Source of the DNA: Aquabacter sediminis
GTDB taxonomy: Bacteria > Pseudomonadota > Alphaproteobacteria > Rhizobiales > Xanthobacteraceae
Assembly (NCBI RefSeq): GCF_028863665.1
Contig: NZ_JARBFX010000003.1
Location: forward strand, 310,001-374,000
Reading direction: 5' to 3'
Length of the DNA: 64,000 bases
Numbering within the stretch: position 1 is the stretch's first letter; each line of letters opens with the position of its first letter. This document shows positions 25,729-35,237 of the stretch, one piece after another. Below the pieces are notes generated by a model that was not told the origin of the DNA, did not search any database, and was given only the letters and a program-made list of their open reading frames with translations. Position numbers and translations under genes: made by a program.

Positions 25729-28700
25729 ATGCCGCAGACCCCTGCGCCTCCCGCCCTGAAGCGTGTGGATCTCGCGCACGGGGCCGACACCCTCAAGGTG
25801 GGTTGGTTCCCCGGCGCCAGCGGCGCGGCGGTGCGCGAGGCCGTGCGCGCGGCGGCGGGCCTTGCGGCGGACGCGGCCTTTCATGTGGAGACGGCGGACG
25901 GCATCACCGTCGCCCTCGATGACAGCCTGCCGGATGGCCTTCACTTGCGTCTTGTGGTGGAGCATGCGGCGGCGACGGCCACGCCCGCCCCGGCGACGCA
26001 CGCCGCCCACCAGCCGGTGCCCGGCCCCCGGCCCTATCCCATCGTCGGCAACCTGCCCGAACTGCACAATGCGGACGGCCTGGTGGCGGCCCTGGACGCG
26101 CTCCATGCCAAGCATGGCGAATTCTTCGCCTTCCAGGTGGGCCGAAAGCGCGCCTATTTCTGCTCGAACCCCGACATCGTCTCGGAAATGTGCGCCGCGC
26201 CCACCATCTTCGCCAAGCAGGTGGAAGGGCGCGGCGGGCTGCGCGACCTCGCCGACAAGAGCGTGGGCAGCGCGCTCTTCACCTCCTCCGACGATGACCC
26301 GCTCTGGCACCAGGCGCACCGCATCCTCGCCCCCGCCTTCGGCGCCACGGCCCTGAAGAATTATTACGGCCGCATCGTCGAGGTGGCGGACGACCTGCTC
26401 GCCCATCTCGACCGCCTCGGCCCCGGCGAGAGCTTCCTCGCCACCGACCTGATGACGCGGATGACCTTCGAGGCCATCTCCTATGCCGCCTTCAACCGCC
26501 GCTATGGGGCCATCGACGCGCCGGACCTGCCGGCCTTCGTGGAGGCCATGAATGTGGTGCTCACCGACGCCATGGCCGAGACCAGGCGCCTTTTGCCGGA
26601 GGTCTTCTACCACGAGGTGCGCAAGCGGCGTGCGGCCGCCGACAAGATCATGCTGGACGAGGTGGAGACCATCATCGCCGAGCGCCGGGCCGCCATGGCG
26701 GCGGGCGCGGCGGTGCCCACCGACCTGCTCCAGGTGATGCTCACCACCCCCGACCGGGTCACCGGCCAGAAGCTGCCGAACGACAATATTCGCGGCCAGC
26801 TCATCGTGCTGCTGATCGCCGGGCACGAGACCACGTCGGGCATGCTGGCCTATGCGCTCTACTATTTGTGGAAATATCCCGAGACGCTGGAAAAGCTCAT
26901 CGCCGAGGTGGACCAGGTGCTGGGCCGGGACTTCTCCTATTCGCCCACCTATGAGGATGTGGGCCGGCTCGTCTATACGCAGCGGGTGCTGAAAGAGGCG
27001 CTGCGCCTGTGCCCGCCGGTGCCCGTGATCCCGCGCTACATCACCCGCGACGCCACGGTGGGGAACGGCCGCTATGACGTGAAGGCGGGCGAGCGCCTGT
27101 TCGTGTCGCTCACGGCCATGCAGCGCAATCCGCGCATTTGGGGCCCCGATGCCCAGGCCTTTCGCCCCGACCGCTTCGCGCCGGAGGAGGAGAAGCTCCA
27201 CCATCCCCACGCCTACCACCCCTTCGGCATGGGTGCGCGCTCCTGCATCGGCTTCCAGTTCGCCCTGCTGGAGGCCAAGATGGTGCTGGCGCGCCTCGTC
27301 CAGCGCTACACGGTCCGGCCCAAGGACCCCCATTACGTCTTGCGCCACAAGCAGGCGCTCACCGTGAAGCCCGACCATCTGGACATGCTGCTGGAGCGGC
27401 GGCCGGAGGTGAAGGGCCGCTTTCCCGTGCGCCCCGCCGCCGCCAAGGCGGAGGGCGCGCTGGCGGCGCCGGTGGCGGGGGGCGGGCGGCCCCTGCGCCT
27501 GCTCTACGGCTCCAATATGGGCGGCTGCCGCGACATCGCCCTCGCCCTCGCCCAACACGCGGCGGGGCGGGGCTATGCCGCCACCGTCGCAGAGCTGGAC
27601 GATCAGGTGGGCCAGCCCTGGCCCACGGACGGGGCCGTCGTGATCGTCACCTCCACCTATAACGGCACCCCGCCGGACAATGCCGCGCGCTTTGCCCAAT
27701 GGCTGGCGAGCGCCCCGGCGGGCGCCTGTGCGGGGGTGCGCCATGCGGTGCTCGGCTGCGGCAACACCCAGTGGCACCAGACCTTCCAGAAATTCCCCAA
27801 GACTGTCGCCACCCGCCTCGCCGCACTTGGCGGCACTGCCCTCCTGGAGGCGGGCACGGCGGATGCGGACGGCGATTATGAGGCAGCGGTGGAGGCCTGG
27901 ACCGCCGCGCTCTGGCCGGCGCTGGACGCGGCCTTCGGCGGCGCGGCGGACACCGATGCGGCAGGCGCGGACGCCGCCGCCGAGGGGCCTGCGAAGGTGG
28001 AGCCTTCCGTAAGGGTGGAGATGGCCAATTTCGCCGGCACCGCTTCCGGCGCCGCGCCCCGCTCCGGCACGCGGCTCGATGCGGGCGCCGTGATGGTGCC
28101 GGTGCGCATGAACCGGGAATTGCTGGGCGCGGGCGCCCAGGGCTCCACGCGCCACATCGAGATCCCGCTGCCTGCCGGCACCTCCTATGCGGCGGGCGAT
28201 CATCTGGCCGTCTTCCCCACCAACCCGCCAGCTTTGGTGGCAGCCGCCGCCGCCCGCTGCGGCCTGGCGGCGGAAACGCGCGTGATCCTGACCCCGCTCC
28301 ATCCCCACGCCGCGGACGAGGCCGGCCTGCCGTTCGGCGTGCCGGTGAGCGTCGGCGAGCTTCTGGCCGAGCATGTGGACCTCGCCGGCCCCGTCACCCG
28401 GCGCGACCTGCGCGCCTGGGCGCAGGCGGCCCAATGCCCGCCCGACAGCGCCCGCATCGCCGCCTGGCTCTCCGACTTCCCCCACGCGGTCGCCGAGGCC
28501 AAGCCCCGCATGGAGGATTTGCTGGCGCAGGTACCCTCGGTGAAGCTCGACCTCGCCACCTTGCTCACCGTGCGCCCGGCCCTGAAGCCCCGCTATTATT
28601 CCATCTCCTCCTCGCCGCTCCTGTCGCCGGAGGCGTGCACGCTCACCGTGGGCGTCCACCATTTCGTCTCGGCCGACGGGGTTCACCATGACGGGCTGTG

Positions 28701-29229
28701 CAGCACCTATCTGGCTGAATGCGCCGAGGGCACGCCGGTGCGGGTGCTGGTGAAGGATACGGGCAGCACCTTCCACCTGCCGGCGGACCCCACCGTGCCG
28801 CTCATCCTGGTGGGCCCCGGCACCGGCCTTGCCCCGCTGCGCGGCTTCATCCAGGAGCGTCACGCCCAGCGCGCGCAGGGGATGGAGGTGGGCCCGGTGC
28901 AGCTCTTCTTCGGCTGCCGGGACGAGAGCGACTATCTCTATCGCGAGGAAATGGAAGCCTATGAGGCCGAGGGCACGCTCAGCCTCCTGGCGGTGGCCTT
29001 CTCCCGCCGGGCGGGGACGCCGAAGACCTATGTGCAGGACCTCCTGCGCCTCCATGGGGAGGCGGTGCGCGGCGCGGTGGCGGCGGGCGCGTCCATCCTC
29101 ATCTGCGGCAATGCCCGCACCATGGCCCCAGACGTGCACGCCGCCTTCGCGGAATTGCTCGGCGCTGAGGCGGTCAAGGCGCTGGAGGACAGCGGGCGCT
29201 ATCTCCAGGATGTGTGGGCGGCGGGGTGA
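25729..29229 (+). CDS. Self-sufficient cytochrome P450-reductase fusion (CYP102/P450 BM3-like) with extra N-terminal domain
   Basis: 1166 residues. Residues 1-97 are an additional domain not found in P450 BM3 (see findings). The P450 domain follows (about 98-560): I-helix AGHETTSG (364-371), ExxR in KEALRLCP, and heme loop FGMGARSCIG with Cys506 as thiolate ligand. After a linker, an FMN domain starts LLYGSNMGG (592-600). The FAD/NADPH part has RYYSISSSP (955-963) and GPGTGLAPLRGF (1029 on) and ends QDVWAAG. CYP102 enzymes hydroxylate fatty acids near the omega end using NADPH. AAGGAG lies six bases before the ATG. It is downstream of the exporter and glycosyltransferase genes on the same strand. 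Confidence 0.92.
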   Translation: MPQTPAPPALKRVDLAHGADTLKVGWFPGASGAAVREAVRAAAGLAADAAFHVETADGITVALDDSLPDGLHLRLVVEHAAATATPAPATHAAHQPVPGPRPYPIVGNLPELHNADGLVAALDALHAKHGEFFAFQVGRKRAYFCSNPDIVSEMCAAPTIFAKQVEGRGGLRDLADKSVGSALFTSSDDDPLWHQAHRILAPAFGATALKNYYGRIVEVADDLLAHLDRLGPGESFLATDLMTRMTFEAISYAAFNRRYGAIDAPDLPAFVEAMNVVLTDAMAETRRLLPEVFYHEVRKRRAAADKIMLDEVETIIAERRAAMAAGAAVPTDLLQVMLTTPDRVTGQKLPNDNIRGQLIVLLIAGHETTSGMLAYALYYLWKYPETLEKLIAEVDQVLGRDFSYSPTYEDVGRLVYTQRVLKEALRLCPPVPVIPRYITRDATVGNGRYDVKAGERLFVSLTAMQRNPRIWGPDAQAFRPDRFAPEEEKLHHPHAYHPFGMGARSCIGFQFALLEAKMVLARLVQRYTVRPKDPHYVLRHKQALTVKPDHLDMLLERRPEVKGRFPVRPAAAKAEGALAAPVAGGGRPLRLLYGSNMGGCRDIALALAQHAAGRGYAATVAELDDQVGQPWPTDGAVVIVTSTYNGTPPDNAARFAQWLASAPAGACAGVRHAVLGCGNTQWHQTFQKFPKTVATRLAALGGTALLEAGTADADGDYEAAVEAWTAALWPALDAAFGGAADTDAAGADAAAEGPAKVEPSVRVEMANFAGTASGAAPRSGTRLDAGAVMVPVRMNRELLGAGAQGSTRHIEIPLPAGTSYAAGDHLAVFPTNPPALVAAAAARCGLAAETRVILTPLHPHAADEAGLPFGVPVSVGELLAEHVDLAGPVTRRDLRAWAQAAQCPPDSARIAAWLSDFPHAVAEAKPRMEDLLAQVPSVKLDLATLLTVRPALKPRYYSISSSPLLSPEACTLTVGVHHFVSADGVHHDGLCSTYLAECAEGTPVRVLVKDTGSTFHLPADPTVPLILVGPGTGLAPLRGFIQERHAQRAQGMEVGPVQLFFGCRDESDYLYREEMEAYEAEGTLSLLAVAFSRRAGTPKTYVQDLLRLHGEAVRGAVAAGASILICGNARTMAPDVHAAFAELLGAEAVKALEDSGRYLQDVWAAG

Positions 29230-29235
29230 GGCCCC

Positions 29236-30513
29236 TCACCCCACCCGCGCCCGCCACCCCGCCGCCTCTTCCGGCGATGCCGTGCAGGCGGCCACCAGCA
29301 AGGCGGCGGTGAGGGCGGCGGCGCGGAGGAGTTCGCCGGGCTGCACCTTGTCGCGCCGGTCTTCGGGGGTCAGGACGAAGCGGACGGCGGCGTTGGGCTC
29401 GTCATAGCCGGCCACCAGGCGGAAGGCAGGGATGCCGGCGGCGGCGAAATTGGCGTGGTCGGAATTCTGCAGGAAGGGCCGCACGCAGCGTAAGCGGTGC
29501 CCGGCCTCCTCCGCCGCGCGCAGCAGGAAGGGCTCCAGCGCCCCATAGCCGCTGGTGAGCGCCGCATGGCGCGCGCCGCCCACCACCGTGTCCAGATTGA
29601 TGTCGAGGGCGATGCGATCGCGCGCCTCAGGCAGCAGGCCCGCCACATATTGCGCCGAGCCGGTGAGCGCCCATTCCTCGGCGCTGAAGAAGGCCAGCCG
29701 CACGCCGCGTTGGAAGCCCGCCACATGAGGCGCCACCGCCCGCATCACCGCGAGCGCCACCGCGACGCCCGAGGCATTGTCCAGCGCGCTTTCATTGATG
29801 TCGTGGCCGTCCACATGGGCGCTCAGGACCACAAGGTCCCGCCCCTGCCCCGGCAGGTCGAACAGCAAGGTCGCCGTTTCGCCGGGCCGGTCCTGCGCGT
29901 CGAGGTGAAAGCGCACCTTCGGCCAGCCGGCGGCGGTGCGGGCGAGGCGCGCGGCGGTCTCGGGCGAGATGCCGGCGGCGGGAATGCCCGGCTCGTCACC
30001 GGCGCGGCCGGAGGAGCCCGCCACAGCGCCCCCCGCCACGGGGCCGGCAATGAGGAAGCCGACGGCGCCCATCTCCAGGGCCATATTGTATTTGCGGCGG
30101 CGATGGATGGTGCCGGCCACGAACATCAATTCGTGGCTCACCAGCACGATGCGGCCGGCAATCTCGGCGCGGTGGGCCTCGAACTCCTCCGGCGTGCCCC
30201 GGCCGAGATCGATCACTTCAGCTTCGAGGCCCTCCGCCGGCGTCGCTCGACTGCGCACCAAAGGATGGCACAAGGCGGTGCTGCCATCGGCAAAAGCGAG
30301 GGAGGCCGCACCCGCCGTCCAGCCGCCATAGGCCACGGGCACCGCTTGGGCGGGCACGCCGGTGGCCTGCGCCCCCCGCTCCGCCACATAGGCCATGGCG
30401 TCCGCCTCGGCCTTCGTGCCGGCGAGGCGGCCGCCGAAATCGCAGAGCGCGTCGAACTCCTCCTGGAGACGGGCATCGGCGGCGAAGGCGGCAAGGTCAG
30501 ACAAGAGGCGCAT
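29236..30513 (-). CDS. M28 family zinc peptidase (aminopeptidase-like)
   Basis: 425 residues. The C-terminal half carries the M28 metal site: SAHVDGHDINESALDNASG (first His and bridging Asp), FFSAEEWALTGS (catalytic Glu-Glu), INLDT and NSDHANF (last His). Residues 100-200 look like the protease-associated insertion seen in this family. No signal peptide, so probably cytoplasmic. The ATG overlaps the stop of the LysR gene (TGATG), so both belong to one operon. Substrate unknown; a role in releasing amino acids from a peptide or conjugate imported by the neighbouring transporter is inference. Converges with the P450 gene only six bases away. Confidence 0.8.
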   Translation of the reverse strand: MRLLSDLAAFAADARLQEEFDALCDFGGRLAGTKAEADAMAYVAERGAQATGVPAQAVPVAYGGWTAGAASLAFADGSTALCHPLVRSRATPAEGLEAEVIDLGRGTPEEFEAHRAEIAGRIVLVSHELMFVAGTIHRRRKYNMALEMGAVGFLIAGPVAGGAVAGSSGRAGDEPGIPAAGISPETAARLARTAAGWPKVRFHLDAQDRPGETATLLFDLPGQGRDLVVLSAHVDGHDINESALDNASGVAVALAVMRAVAPHVAGFQRGVRLAFFSAEEWALTGSAQYVAGLLPEARDRIALDINLDTVVGGARHAALTSGYGALEPFLLRAAEEAGHRLRCVRPFLQNSDHANFAAAGIPAFRLVAGYDEPNAAVRFVLTPEDRRDKVQPGELLRAAALTAALLVAACTASPEEAAGWRARVG

Positions 30514-31418
30514 CAGGGCTGCTCCACGGCGGGCGAAAGAAAGGTGCCCATGTGGGCGTCGAGAAGATCCAGGAAGTTGCGGGCGATGGCCGAGGGCACC
30601 CGGTCCGCCGAATGGAAGACCGCCACCTCGTAGAGCACGGCGGGCGCGAAGGGCCGCACCTCCAGACCCAGCCCCTCGAACTGGGCGGCGGAGGCGGCAT
30701 CCACGATGGAGACGCCGAGCCCATGGGCCACCATCATGCAGATGGCGGCGAACAGTTCCGAGGTGGCCACAACGTTGAGATGCGCGCCGGCGGCCCCGAA
30801 CACCTTCTCAACCAGATGATGGGCGGCCCATTGCCGGGACATGCTGACGAAGGGCAGGCCGGAGAACAGAGCGGGCGTGATGACATCATGGGCAGCCAGT
30901 GCATGCCCCTTGGGCAGAATGGCGCTGCAGGCCATGCGATAGCGGGTGATGGTGAGCCCCGCCGGGTCCACGGACGCCTCGGCGATGCCGATGTCGTAGG
31001 TGCGCGAGGGGAAGAGCGAGCGCACCATGTCCGAGTTGCGCACGCTCAAGTCCACCTTCGTGTCGGGCCGCGCCTTGCCGAAGGCGGCCACCACCGGCGG
31101 CAGCAAGGTGACCCCCGCCATGGGGTGGCTGACGATGGTCAACGCCCCCATCTCGCCGGTGCGGATCTGCTCGGCCACCCGGCTGAGGTCGTTGATCTTG
31201 GCCAGCGTGCGCTCCACTTCCTCGCGGAAGACGAGGGCCTCCGTGGTGGGCCGCACCCGGTTGCCCGAGCGCTCGAACAGCGAAAAGCCCACCTCCGCCT
31301 CCAGCCGCGCGATCTGCGCGCTCACGGCCGGCTGGGTGAGCCCCAGCGCGCCCGCCGCCTGGGTGACGGAGCCGGCATCGATCACGGCGCGGAAGGCTTC
31401 GAGGAGACGATAATCCAT
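30513..31418 (-). CDS. LysR-family transcriptional regulator
   Basis: 301 residues: the winged HTH (MDYRLLEAFRAVIDAGSVTQ through QPAVSAQIARLEAEVGFSLF, residues 1-65) and a two-lobed effector-binding domain similar to opine or octopine catabolism regulators (NocR/OccR/OoxR type), in which LSVRNSDMVRSLFPSRTYDIGIAE is typical. I take the ATG at 31418 because the ATG at 31424 lies inside a predicted operator; neither has a clear SD. It is divergent from an ABC transporter operon and likely activates it in response to an amino-acid-like effector (inference). Confidence 0.85.
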   Translation of the reverse strand: MDYRLLEAFRAVIDAGSVTQAAGALGLTQPAVSAQIARLEAEVGFSLFERSGNRVRPTTEALVFREEVERTLAKINDLSRVAEQIRTGEMGALTIVSHPMAGVTLLPPVVAAFGKARPDTKVDLSVRNSDMVRSLFPSRTYDIGIAEASVDPAGLTITRYRMACSAILPKGHALAAHDVITPALFSGLPFVSMSRQWAAHHLVEKVFGAAGAHLNVVATSELFAAICMMVAHGLGVSIVDAASAAQFEGLGLEVRPFAPAVLYEVAVFHSADRVPSAIARNFLDLLDAHMGTFLSPAVEQP

Positions 31419-31422
31419 TTGC

Positions 31423-31437
31423 ATAAATTTTGGTTAT
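31423..31437. promoter_or_regulatory. LysR box 1 (ATAA-N7-TTAT)
   Basis: ATAAATTTTGGTTAT fits the T-N11-A LysR pattern with ATAA/TTAT arms. It overlaps the region just before the lysR start. It matches the reverse complement of box 2 at 13 of 15 positions. Confidence 0.55.
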
Positions 31438-31499
31438 TGCCATTTCGTGTTTGCTCGTCTGGAATATGAGCGAGCCTTGAAACACGAGGCAAGAAGACC

Positions 31500-31514
31500 A
31501 TAACGCAAATTTAT
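31500..31514. promoter_or_regulatory. LysR box 2 (ATAA-N7-TTAT)
   Basis: ATAACGCAAATTTAT has the same ATAA-N7-TTAT geometry as box 1; its reverse complement ATAAATTTGCGTTAT differs from box 1 at only two positions. It lies 27 bp upstream of the TTG start of the ABC ATPase gene. The two boxes are in opposite orientation, 62 bp apart. Confidence 0.55.
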
Positions 31515-31540
31515 GGTCAAGTTTCTCGAGGGAGCCAGCA

Positions 31541-32296
<756 letters not shown>

Positions 32297-32357
32297 ACGT
32301 TACCCGAACCCCAGACAACGGCCGCCAAAGGCCGGGCCAACCCCAGAGGACCAAGCC

Positions 32358-33173
32358 ATGACCCTTCCTTTTGCCAAACTCCTGCGATGGGCCGCGGCTG
32401 CGGCGCTGACCGCCTGCATCGCCGCGCCCTTGCCCGCCTCCGCCCAGGCGGTCAATTCGCGCCTCAACGACATCACCAAGAGCAAGAAGCTGCGCGTCTG
32501 CCAGTATCCGCTCTATTATTCCATCTCCTTCCGCAACCCGAAGACGGGCGAGATCGAAGGCATCGACGCCGATCTCTCCAAGGAGCTGGCCAAGGAACTG
32601 GGCGCGCAGCTGGAGATCGTGGAATCCAGCTTCGGCACCTTCATCGCCGACCTCCAGGCCAACAAGTGCGACATCGGCATGTTCGGCATCGGCGCCTCGC
32701 TGAAGCGCGCCCAGGCGGTGGAATTCTCCAAGCCCTATCTCATCACCAACATCTATGCGGTCACCCGCAAGGACGGGCCGGTGAAATCCTGGGCCGACAT
32801 CGACAAGCCCGGCATGAAGGTGGCCGTGACGCTCGGCTCCTATATCGAGCCCTTCATGAAGATTTACCTGAAGAACGCCGAACTCGTCTCGGTTGCCCCG
32901 CCCAACACGCGCGAGGGTGAACTGGTGGCCGGGCGCGTGGACGTGATCATGACCGACTTCCCCACCGCCGTGAAAGTCACCGACGAGTTCGACTGGGCCA
33001 AATCCATCGAGCCGCCGGAGAAGCTGGCGGTGACGCCCTATGCCTATGTGATCAACCAGGGCGACCAGGTGTGGCTGAACTACGTGAACCTCTTCATCGA
33101 CACCATCAAGCTGGATGGCCGCCTGAAGAAGTATGCGGACAAGAACAAGCTCGGCCCCATCGTCGCCCCCTGA
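32358..33173 (+). CDS. Amino-acid-type ABC transporter substrate-binding protein (family 3)
   Basis: 271 residues. The signal peptide (1-30) ends PLPASAQA. The mature protein has the SBP family 3 pattern KKLRVCQYPLYYSISFRNP, then GEIEGIDADLSKELAKELG and DIGMFGIGASLKRAQAVEFS. The ligand is probably an amino acid or amino-acid derivative. AGAGGA lies seven bases before the ATG; the open frame upstream lacks any signal. An RNA stem-loop follows the stop and may raise its abundance relative to the membrane parts. Confidence 0.88.
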   Translation: MTLPFAKLLRWAAAAALTACIAAPLPASAQAVNSRLNDITKSKKLRVCQYPLYYSISFRNPKTGEIEGIDADLSKELAKELGAQLEIVESSFGTFIADLQANKCDIGMFGIGASLKRAQAVEFSKPYLITNIYAVTRKDGPVKSWADIDKPGMKVAVTLGSYIEPFMKIYLKNAELVSVAPPNTREGELVAGRVDVIMTDFPTAVKVTDEFDWAKSIEPPEKLAVTPYAYVINQGDQVWLNYVNLFIDTIKLDGRLKKYADKNKLGPIVAP

Positions 33174-33188
33174 TGCCCTGAAGACGCC

Positions 33189-33212
33189 GCCGGCGCCCGT
33201 GACGGCGCCGGC
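33189..33212 (+). other. Intra-operon stem-loop after the binding-protein gene
   Basis: GCCGGCGCC-CGTGAC-GGCGCCGGC is a perfect 9-bp stem with a 6-nt loop, starting 15 bases after the stop codon. It has no U run and lies within an operon. Such stable hairpins commonly protect binding-protein mRNA from 3' decay or cause partial termination. Confidence 0.5.
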
Positions 33213-33310
33213 CCGCTCGCCCGAACCCCGCGCCTGCCCCCGCCGCGTCGCCCCAACGGCGCGCACGGGCCGGCGCGTCCCATCCCGAGGCGAGCAGGAG
33301 GAGGCCCGCC

Positions 33311-33976
33311 GTGAACTCTTATACGTTTCGCTGGGACATCATCTGGAACAACCTGGACTTCCTTCTATCCGGCCTCCAGCTGACGCTCATCATCTCCGCC
33401 ACCTCGCTGGTCTTCGCGCTTCTGGGCGGGCTGGTGCTGGCGCTGTTCGACATGTCGAAGTTCCGGCTCTTGCGGGCCTTCAGCCTGACTTTGGGCGAGA
33501 TCATCCGCAATACGCCCATCCTGGTGCAGTTGCTGTGGGTCTATTACGTGCTGCCCATTGTCTTCGGCATCCGCATCTCGGCGCTGGCGGCGATCCTCAT
33601 CGGCCTGTCGCTCTATATGGCCGCCTTCATCTCGGAAGTGTATCGCGCCGGCATCCAGGCGGTCCCCAAGGGCCATCGGGAGGCGGCGCAGGTGCTGGGG
33701 CTGACCCCGGCCCAGAGCTTCATGCGCATCGTGATGCCGCAGGCCATCCGCATGACCTTGCCGCCGCTCGCCTCCAACTTCGTGCAGCTCATCAAATTCT
33801 CCTCGCTCGGCTCCGTCATTTCGGTCAGCGAGATCACGCGCCGGGGCATGGAATTGTCCTCCACCACCTTCCGGCCGCTCGAAATCTTCACCTTCATCGC
33901 CGTGGTCTATTTCTGCATCTGCTGGCCCCTGGCCATGGCGATCCGCCTGTGGGAGCGTCGTCTTGCCCGCCAGTGA
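33311..33976 (+). CDS. Amino-acid-type ABC transporter permease
   Basis: 221 residues with five or six membrane helices and the His/Glu/Gln/Arg/opine permease pattern: GLQLTLIISATSLVFALLGG, RNTPILVQLLWVYYVLP and the EAA loop YRAGIQAVPKGHREAAQVLG. GTG start with GGAGGAGG upstream. It is the only permease in the operon, so it would act as a homodimer. Its 3' end overlaps the start of the M20 gene by 14 bases. Confidence 0.9.
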   Translation: MNSYTFRWDIIWNNLDFLLSGLQLTLIISATSLVFALLGGLVLALFDMSKFRLLRAFSLTLGEIIRNTPILVQLLWVYYVLPIVFGIRISALAAILIGLSLYMAAFISEVYRAGIQAVPKGHREAAQVLGLTPAQSFMRIVMPQAIRMTLPPLASNFVQLIKFSSLGSVISVSEITRRGMELSSTTFRPLEIFTFIAVVYFCICWPLAMAIRLWERRLARQ

Positions 33977-35237
33977 CCTTTCTTGCCTCCACGACCGCCT
34001 GATGGCGCAGGTGGAAGCCGGCCGCGCGGCCCTCGTGGACACCACGCGCCGGCTGGTGCGCATCGCCTCCCCCAACCCGCCCGGCGATGTGACCGCGATC
34101 GCTGAGACCGCCACAGCCCTCCTGGAGGCCATCCCCGGCATGACCGTGCAGCGCTATGAAAGCGCGCCGGGCATCGTGAACCTGGTGGGCGTCCTCTGCT
34201 CCGGCCGCCCTGGCCGGCGGCTGGTGCTGAACGGGCATCTGGACACCTTCCCCATCGGCGAGGGCGCCTGGAGCGTGCCGCCGCTCGGTGGGGTGCTGGA
34301 GGACGGCCGCATCTATGGGCGCGGCGTCTCCGACATGAAGGCCGGCATCGCCGCCTCGCTGCTGGCGGCCGGCATCCTCGCCGGCCATCGGGACCACTGG
34401 TCGGGCGACCTGGTGGTGACGCTGGCGGGCGACGAGGAAAACATGGGCTCGCTGGGCGCGCGCTGGCTGTTGGAGAACGTGCCGGAAGCGAAGGGCGATG
34501 CCATGCTGTGCGGCGACGTGGGCTCGCCCACCGTGGTGCGCTTCGGCGAAAAGGGCCTGTGCTGGGTGGAGATCGAGGCTGAGGGCCAGCCCGCCCATGG
34601 CGCCCATGTGCATAAGGGCGAAAACGCCATCGACCGCCTGCGCGACGCGCTGGATGCCCTGAAGCGCCTGGAAGACCTGCCCGTGGCGGCCCCCGCGGAG
34701 GTGAGCGCCGCCATCGCGGCGGCAAAGTCCGTGTCAGAGCCCATTTCCGGCGCGGGAGAGGCGGCAACGCTCCAGCGGGTGACAGTGAATATCGGCACCG
34801 TCCAGGGTGGCATTTCGCCGAACCTGGTGCCGGCGGCCGCCACCGCCGCCGCCGACATCCGCATTCCCGTAGGCGTGACGCTGGAGGCGGTGGAAGACGC
34901 CCTTCATGCCGGGCTCGATGGCCTTGAGGGCGTCACCTGGCGCATCATCCGCGCCTATCCGGCAAGCTACACCTCGCCCGGCCATGAGATCGTGACGCGC
35001 ACGGTGGACGCCGCCGCCCGCGTGTTCGGCGCACCGCCGGTGAGCAACATGCGGGTGGGGGCATCTGACGCCCGCATCTACCGCATGTTCGGCATTCCCA
35101 GCGTGGTCTTCGGCTGCACGCCGTTCAACATGGGCGCGCCGGACGAATACATTCTCGTCGACGAACTGGTGGCCGTGGCCAAGGTGCACACGCTGACCGC
35201 CTTCGACTTTCTGGCGCAGGAAAGCCCCCTGTCATGA
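33963..35237 (+). CDS. M20 family metallohydrolase (ArgE/DapE/CPG2-like)
   Basis: 424 residues. Zinc-site motifs: LNGHLDTFP (His and following Asp), GRGVSDMKAG (bridging Asp), LAGDEENMGS (catalytic Glu), with later ligands around GDVGSP and the distal His region. A lid/dimerisation domain sits near residues 200-320. M20 enzymes remove acyl groups from N-acyl amino acids or cleave dipeptides. TTG start supported by GGGAG and by the 14-bp overlap with the permease gene. Its stop overlaps the ureohydrolase start (ATGA). It likely deacylates the imported compound (inference). Confidence 0.85.
   Translation: MPASDLSCLHDRLMAQVEAGRAALVDTTRRLVRIASPNPPGDVTAIAETATALLEAIPGMTVQRYESAPGIVNLVGVLCSGRPGRRLVLNGHLDTFPIGEGAWSVPPLGGVLEDGRIYGRGVSDMKAGIAASLLAAGILAGHRDHWSGDLVVTLAGDEENMGSLGARWLLENVPEAKGDAMLCGDVGSPTVVRFGEKGLCWVEIEAEGQPAHGAHVHKGENAIDRLRDALDALKRLEDLPVAAPAEVSAAIAAAKSVSEPISGAGEAATLQRVTVNIGTVQGGISPNLVPAAATAAADIRIPVGVTLEAVEDALHAGLDGLEGVTWRIIRAYPASYTSPGHEIVTRTVDAAARVFGAPPVSNMRVGASDARIYRMFGIPSVVFGCTPFNMGAPDEYILVDELVAVAKVHTLTAFDFLAQESPLS

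Noticed and set aside
24289-29139. Open frame of 1616 codons on the minus strand opposite the glycosyltransferase and P450 genes
   Set aside because: It is the antisense shadow of two well-supported genes in very GC-rich DNA; the translation is low-complexity (Gly/His/Arg-rich) and has no domain.
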